Below are positions 6,796 to 9,814 of a stretch of DNA of 9,814 nt, piece after piece; position 1 is the first letter of the stretch, and each line of letters opens with the position of its first letter. This DNA comes from Rickettsiales bacterium (GTDB taxonomy: Bacteria; Pseudomonadota; Alphaproteobacteria; Rickettsiales; JALZUV01), in contig JALZUV010000199.1 in the NCBI GenBank assembly GCA_023301245.1, positions 1 through 9,814 on the forward strand. Reading direction: 5' to 3'. The notes under the pieces are model-generated. The model was not told the origin of the DNA. It did not search any database and was given only the letters and a program-made list of their open reading frames with translations. Position numbers and translations under genes: made by a program.

Positions 6796-8069
6796 TATGC
6801 GGCTCCCTTCATCGCGGTGATAAAGGCATCCATATCAGCTTCTGTTGTCATCTCGGTGACGGCAACGAGCATCTTATTGCCGTCAAGCGGATGCCCTGCG
6901 ATGATACCATTTTCGGTCATGTGATTGGCGATAGTTTTGGCATTGCCCGTTAGCTCCACCACAAATTCGTTGAAGAAGGTTTCGTTCACTACCTTCGCGC
7001 CCGCCGCTTCTAGCTTTTCAGCAAAGGTGATGGCCGCTTCGTGGTTGAGGAGGCTAAGTTGTTTGAACCCATTTTCGCCCAGTAAGCTTAAGTGAACGGT
7101 GAAAGCCGTCGCACATAGGCCAACATTGGTACAAATATTTGAGGTGGCTTTGGCGCGGCGAATATGTTGTTCGCGTGTGTTTAGGGTAAGCACGAAACTG
7201 CGCTTGTCATCGGCATCAGTCGTCACGCCACATAAGCGCCCCGGCATTGAGCGCACGTCTTTAAGCGAGCAAGCAAAGAAGCCAACATGTGGGCCACCAA
7301 ATTGCATGGGAATACCAATGCTTTGACCTTCGCCCACGACGATGTCGGCTAATTCAGGCGCGGGGAGCATGCCGAGCGATACAATTTCTGTCACGGCGAC
7401 AATAAGTTTTGCGCCAGTGGCATCACATATTTTGCGATATTCTTCGAGCGAGTGAATATTGCCGTGATAGTCAGGGATTTGCACGATGAGGGCTGCGGAA
7501 TCTTCGCCAAGTTGCGTATCTTCTTTAATCTTACCGCCGATAGTGCTGGTGTAAGTGGTTAGCGTATCGCGGTAGTCAGGGTGCAATTCACCTGCGATAT
7601 GCACCGTATCGCGCTTAGTAAGACGACGCGCCATTAGTGCCGCTTCGGCCAGTGACGTTGCGCCATCATACATAGAGGCGTTGGCCACTTCTTGCCCTGT
7701 AAGGGCAGCAATCATGCTTTGGAATTCAAAGATAACAGCCAGTGTGCCTTGCGAAATTTCGGGCTGATAGGGAGTATAAGCCGTTAAAAATTCCGAACGC
7801 TGAATCATGTGATCGACCGTGGCGGGCACATGATGGTAATAGCAGCCAGCCCCAAGGAAGAACGGGTGGTCGTTGGCAGGTTTGTTTTTTGACACCATCT
7901 TGCTGATGTGACGTTCAACGGCGAATTCAGATTGCGTATTAGGCAAATCCATCGTTACTTTCAACGTCGATTCTTCGGCCACGTGATTGTATAAATCATC
8001 AATGCTAGTCGCACCGATATCTTTTAACATGGTTTTTCGTTCTTCAGCAGTATGGGGTAAAAAGCGCAT
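6795..8069 (-). CDS. gcvPA: Glycine dehydrogenase (decarboxylating) subunit 1, P-protein N-terminal half
   Basis: This 424-residue protein is the N-terminal half of the glycine cleavage P protein, somewhat shorter than the roughly 450 residues common for the family. It begins with the usual MR-x-LP start and shows GAGCYYHHVPATVDHM (73-88), YTPYQPEISQGTL (98-110), YDGATSLAEA (134-143), the FGGPHVGFFA region (257-266) and GRLCGVTTDADDKRSFVLTL (277-296). It ends the conserved core with REQHIRRAKATSNICTN (299-315). It pairs with GcvPB, which supplies the cofactor lysine, so neither subunit is expected to work alone. Its ATG is four bases after the gcvH stop; the only ribosome-site candidate is AGAGGA at 8081-8086, a slightly long 11 bases away, so translation is probably coupled to gcvH. 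Confidence 0.97.
   Translation of the reverse strand: MRFLPHTAEERKTMLKDIGATSIDDLYNHVAEESTLKVTMDLPNTQSEFAVERHISKMVSKNKPANDHPFFLGAGCYYHHVPATVDHMIQRSEFLTAYTPYQPEISQGTLAVIFEFQSMIAALTGQEVANASMYDGATSLAEAALMARRLTKRDTVHIAGELHPDYRDTLTTYTSTIGGKIKEDTQLGEDSAALIVQIPDYHGNIHSLEEYRKICDATGAKLIVAVTEIVSLGMLPAPELADIVVGEGQSIGIPMQFGGPHVGFFACSLKDVRSMPGRLCGVTTDADDKRSFVLTLNTREQHIRRAKATSNICTNVGLCATAFTVHLSLLGENGFKQLSLLNHEAAITFAEKLEAAGAKVVNETFFNEFVVELTGNAKTIANHMTENGIIAGHPLDGNKMLVAVTEMTTEADMDAFITAMKGAA
6803..6809 (-). promoter_or_regulatory. Ribosome binding site of gcvPB inside the gcvPA end
   Basis: AAGGGAG on the minus strand lies seven bases before the gcvPB ATG and within the last codons of gcvPA. Combined with the TAATG stop-start overlap at 6793-6797, it indicates coupled translation, which suits two subunits that form one enzyme. 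Confidence 0.7.
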
Positions 8070-8073
8070 GAGT

Positions 8074-8460
8074 TTAGTCGTCCTCTAGGGTTGCAGCGTA
8101 AGTTTCAGCATCGAGTAGTTCATCTAGCTCGCCGCCTTCATCAAATTTCATTTTGACCAACCAACCATCTTCGAAAGGCGATTCATTCACCGTTTGAGGG
8201 CTATCGGTTAGGGTTTCATTCACGGCGGTAATTTCGCCGCTGATAGGGGCAAAAACATCGCTCGCTGTTTTGAACGATTCAACCACGGCCATATCAGCGC
8301 CGCGTTTGAAGGTTGCGCCTACTTCTGGCAATTCAACAAATACGAGTTCGCCAAGGGCTTCTTGCGCGTAATCATCAATGCCTACGGTAACAGTGTCTCC
8401 ATCGACACGAATCCACTCATGGTCAGATGTATATTTTAAATCAGATGGTACTTCAGACAT
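8074..8460 (-). CDS. gcvH: Glycine cleavage system H protein (lipoyl carrier)
   Basis: This 128-residue protein has normal family length. It carries aminomethyl groups on a lipoylated lysine between the P, T and L proteins. The N-terminus has the typical KYTSDHEWIRVDG (9-21), then VGIDDYAQEALGELVFVELP (26-45). The lipoylation site is in VESFKTASDVFAPISGEI (60-77), with Lys64 modified. Most homologues have Val rather than Phe just before this lysine, a mild variation. The conserved ESPFEDGWL (93-101) and an acidic C-terminus follow. AAGGGAG (8469-8475) overlaps the gcvT stop and lies eight bases before the ATG, giving a 13-base gap between the two genes and a tight operon arrangement. Confidence 0.97.
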   Translation of the reverse strand: MSEVPSDLKYTSDHEWIRVDGDTVTVGIDDYAQEALGELVFVELPEVGATFKRGADMAVVESFKTASDVFAPISGEITAVNETLTDSPQTVNESPFEDGWLVKMKFDEGGELDELLDAETYAATLEDD

Positions 8461-8473
8461 AGTTTACTCTCCC

Positions 8474-9592
8474 TTATGCTGCTTGTTTAGGTTTTTTGGT
8501 TTTCGTTTTGGCTTTCACAAAAGTGAGGCCAGTGACTTCGGCGGCAATTTTTTTACCGCGTACTTCAACGAATAACTTCGTGCCGAGTTCAGTAAATTCG
8601 CTTTTAACATAACCTTGGCCGATGGCTTCGTTCAAGGTGGGCGAGAAGCCGCCGCTGGTGAGTGTGCCAAGTGATTCGCCTGCTGCATTTACAATCGGCG
8701 TATCGCCACGAGCTACACCGCGTTCGGTGAGTTTAATGCCAACGCGTTTTACTTTAGTGCCATTGGCGCGTTCATTAATAATGCGTTTTGCGCCCATGAA
8801 TTCGTCGTTCTTTTTGCTGACAATCCATGAGATATCGGCTTCAACCGGCGAAGTTTCTTCGTTTAAATCATTGCCATAAAGTGGGTAACCCATCTCTAAG
8901 CGCAGCGTATCGCGTGCGCCGAGGCCGGCAGGTTCTACTTCATCAAATGCGACTAAACTATTCCAGAAGGCCGTGGCTTTATCTTCATGAATGCTAATTT
9001 CAAAACCATCTTCGCCCGTATAACCAAGGCGGAAGATTTGGACGGGCGTGCCGTCTTTTAGTTCGGCTTCGCGGTAACTCATATAATCTTGATCGGCAAT
9101 CGAGCTGCTAACTAATTGCGATAGAACCTTTTCGGCCTTAGGCCCTTGCAGGGCGAGTAGGGCGCGGTCATCATGTAGTGTCAGCGTTAGGCCGTCAGGC
9201 AAGTGGCTGGTCACCCAGTTCATATCGACCTGCTTGCGCGAGCCATTGAACACGAGACTGAATTTAGTTTCCGAAATACGCGTGACGATTAAATCGTCAA
9301 TAATGCCGCCATTGGCATTGGGTAGAACGGTGTATTTTGCATTACCATTGGGCGTGAGTAAGAAGGGCGAGGGTGTGATGAAGCTAAGAAATTCCGCCGC
9401 GCCTTCACCTTCTAAAACCGCTTGTCCCATGTGAGATACATCAAATAAGCCAGCATTTTCGCGCACCCACAGGTGTTCTTTGGCCAGTCCCATGCCATAT
9501 TGCACGGCCATCGCATAGCCTGCAAATTCGACCATCTTGCCGCCAGCGGCCAAATGTGCGTCGTAAAGCGGCGTATGTTTCGCGTTTTCCAT
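8474..9592 (-). CDS. gcvT: Glycine cleavage system T protein (aminomethyltransferase)
   Basis: This protein of 372 residues, counted from the ATG at 9592, takes the aminomethyl group from GcvH, releases ammonia and forms 5,10-methylenetetrahydrofolate. Family motifs are complete: GLFDVSHMGQ (48-57), GGIIDDLIVTR (95-105) with the conserved catalytic-region Asp pair 99-100, GYTGEDGFEIS (190-200), GLGARDTLRLEMGYPLYGNDL split across 223-243 and TSGGFSPTL (312-320). The C-terminus is odd: after TGLTFV it ends in a Lys/Thr-rich AKTKTKKPKQAA, not the usual short aromatic/basic ending. A TTG six bases upstream could add two residues, but it abuts the AAGGGA ribosome site, whereas the ATG lies at the normal six-base distance. 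It is the first gene of the gcv operon. Confidence 0.96.
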   Translation of the reverse strand: MENAKHTPLYDAHLAAGGKMVEFAGYAMAVQYGMGLAKEHLWVRENAGLFDVSHMGQAVLEGEGAAEFLSFITPSPFLLTPNGNAKYTVLPNANGGIIDDLIVTRISETKFSLVFNGSRKQVDMNWVTSHLPDGLTLTLHDDRALLALQGPKAEKVLSQLVSSSIADQDYMSYREAELKDGTPVQIFRLGYTGEDGFEISIHEDKATAFWNSLVAFDEVEPAGLGARDTLRLEMGYPLYGNDLNEETSPVEADISWIVSKKNDEFMGAKRIINERANGTKVKRVGIKLTERGVARGDTPIVNAAGESLGTLTSGGFSPTLNEAIGQGYVKSEFTELGTKLFVEVRGKKIAAEVTGLTFVKAKTKTKKPKQAA

Positions 9593-9598
9593 GTTCAA

Positions 9599-9604
9599 TC
9601 CCTT
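9599..9604 (-). promoter_or_regulatory. Ribosome binding site that sets the gcvT start
   Basis: AAGGGA on the minus strand ends directly against TTG (9596-9598) and is six bases from ATG (9590-9592). The spacing favours the ATG and a 372-residue GcvT. Confidence 0.7.
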
Positions 9605-9628
9605 GCTTGTAAGCCCTTAGGCCACGCC

Positions 9629-9656
9629 AATATAACGACTGCTCAAGTAGCGTCAA
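9629..9656 (-). promoter_or_regulatory. Probable sigma70-type promoter of the gcvTHPAPB operon
   Basis: Minus-strand TTGACG (9656-9651) and TATATT (9634-9629) are separated by 16 bases and match the -35 and -10 consensus at five and four positions. Transcription would begin near 9622, giving a leader of about 30 bases before the gcvT ATG. Such a leader is too short for a glycine riboswitch aptamer. The whole gap to the upstream gene is under 100 bases, and read-through from that gene is the alternative. Confidence 0.55.
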
Positions 9657-9684
9657 TCAAAGTCGAATTAAATTTGGGTAATGG

Positions 9685-9814
9685 TTATTTAATCCCGTAG
9701 GCGACCATCGTATCTGCTAGTTTTTTGAAGGAGCTTACGTTGGCACCTTTGCGGTAGGGGTAGAGGCCTTCAACGCGTTCGATATTCTCGGTGCAGCGGG
9801 TGTGGATGTCTTGC
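9685..9814 (-). CDS. gdhA: Glutamate dehydrogenase, C-terminal end (truncated by window edge)
   Basis: The minus-strand frame entering at the right edge gives 42 residues before TAA at 9685-9687. The end contains an xDIHxxC segment, then YRKGANVSSFKKLADTMVAYGI, split here as YRKGANVSSF and KKLADTMVAYGI. This matches the C-terminus of hexameric glutamate dehydrogenases, where a Tyr-x-x-GAN-x-x-x-F-x-K-x-AD-x-M-x-A-x-GI ending is typical (E. coli GdhA ends in YVQGANIAGFVKVADAML). The enzyme interconverts glutamate with 2-oxoglutarate and ammonia using NAD(P)H; coenzyme choice cannot be judged from this fragment. The identification rests on a short tail and could change with more sequence. It lies 92 bases upstream of the gcvT ATG on the same strand, with no clear terminator between. 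Confidence 0.75.
   Translation of the reverse strand, partial: QDIHTRCTENIERVEGLYPYRKGANVSSFKKLADTMVAYGIK

Noticed and set aside
8378..8575. Plus-strand open frame spanning the gcvT-gcvH junction
   Set aside because: It is antisense to the conserved ends of both genes and shows no protein features.
9636..9665. Inverted repeat CGACT / AGTCG flanking the gcv -35 element as a possible operator
   Set aside because: The arms are only five bases with a 20-base gap and do not extend; this is expected by chance.

Overview
The window looks like chromosomal core sequence from an alphaproteobacterium. The class A penicillin-binding protein resembles the OB-domain-less alphaproteobacterial type, the truncated exporter resembles the MsbA-related permease/ATPase group common in that class, and frataxin (CyaY) points to a proteobacterium. 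A two-subunit glycine decarboxylase occurs in several alphaproteobacterial lineages as well as in Gram-positives and archaea. This placement is inferred from protein features only; no rRNA or tRNA is present. Nothing suggests a mobile element, CRISPR array, prophage or recent transfer.

Layout. Bases 1-626 (minus) carry the N-terminal part of an ABC exporter that runs off the left edge. It lies downstream of cyaY (661-999, minus). Divergent from cyaY, on the plus strand, are a class A penicillin-binding protein (1056-3380) and a 566-residue membrane protein of unknown function (3529-5229), which has its own probable extended -10 promoter. Converging on these is a compact minus-strand operon for glycine cleavage, transcribed gcvT-gcvH-gcvPA-gcvPB (9592 down to 5266). 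Upstream of gcvT, the last 42 codons of a glutamate dehydrogenase-like gene (9685-9814, minus) run off the right edge. Coding density is high: the largest gene-free stretch is 148 bases (3381-3528), so no gap exceeds 300 bases.

How the genes work together. GcvPA/GcvPB decarboxylate glycine onto the lipoyl arm of GcvH, and GcvT releases ammonia and passes the one-carbon unit to tetrahydrofolate. Lipoamide dehydrogenase (L protein), needed to reoxidise GcvH, is not in the window. Ammonia from this pathway could feed a glutamate dehydrogenase such as the partial neighbour, but that link is inference from position. The penicillin-binding protein builds the cell wall, frataxin serves iron-sulfur assembly or iron handling, and the exporter probably moves a lipid or other hydrophobic substrate.

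The least explained element is the 566-residue protein. It has a predicted alpha/beta domain at the N-terminus, about five hydrophobic segments, and a motif that recurs in three of the predicted membrane helices. I found no clear sign of a wholly new multigene system here; the rest is ordinary housekeeping sequence with some useful start-codon and leader details.
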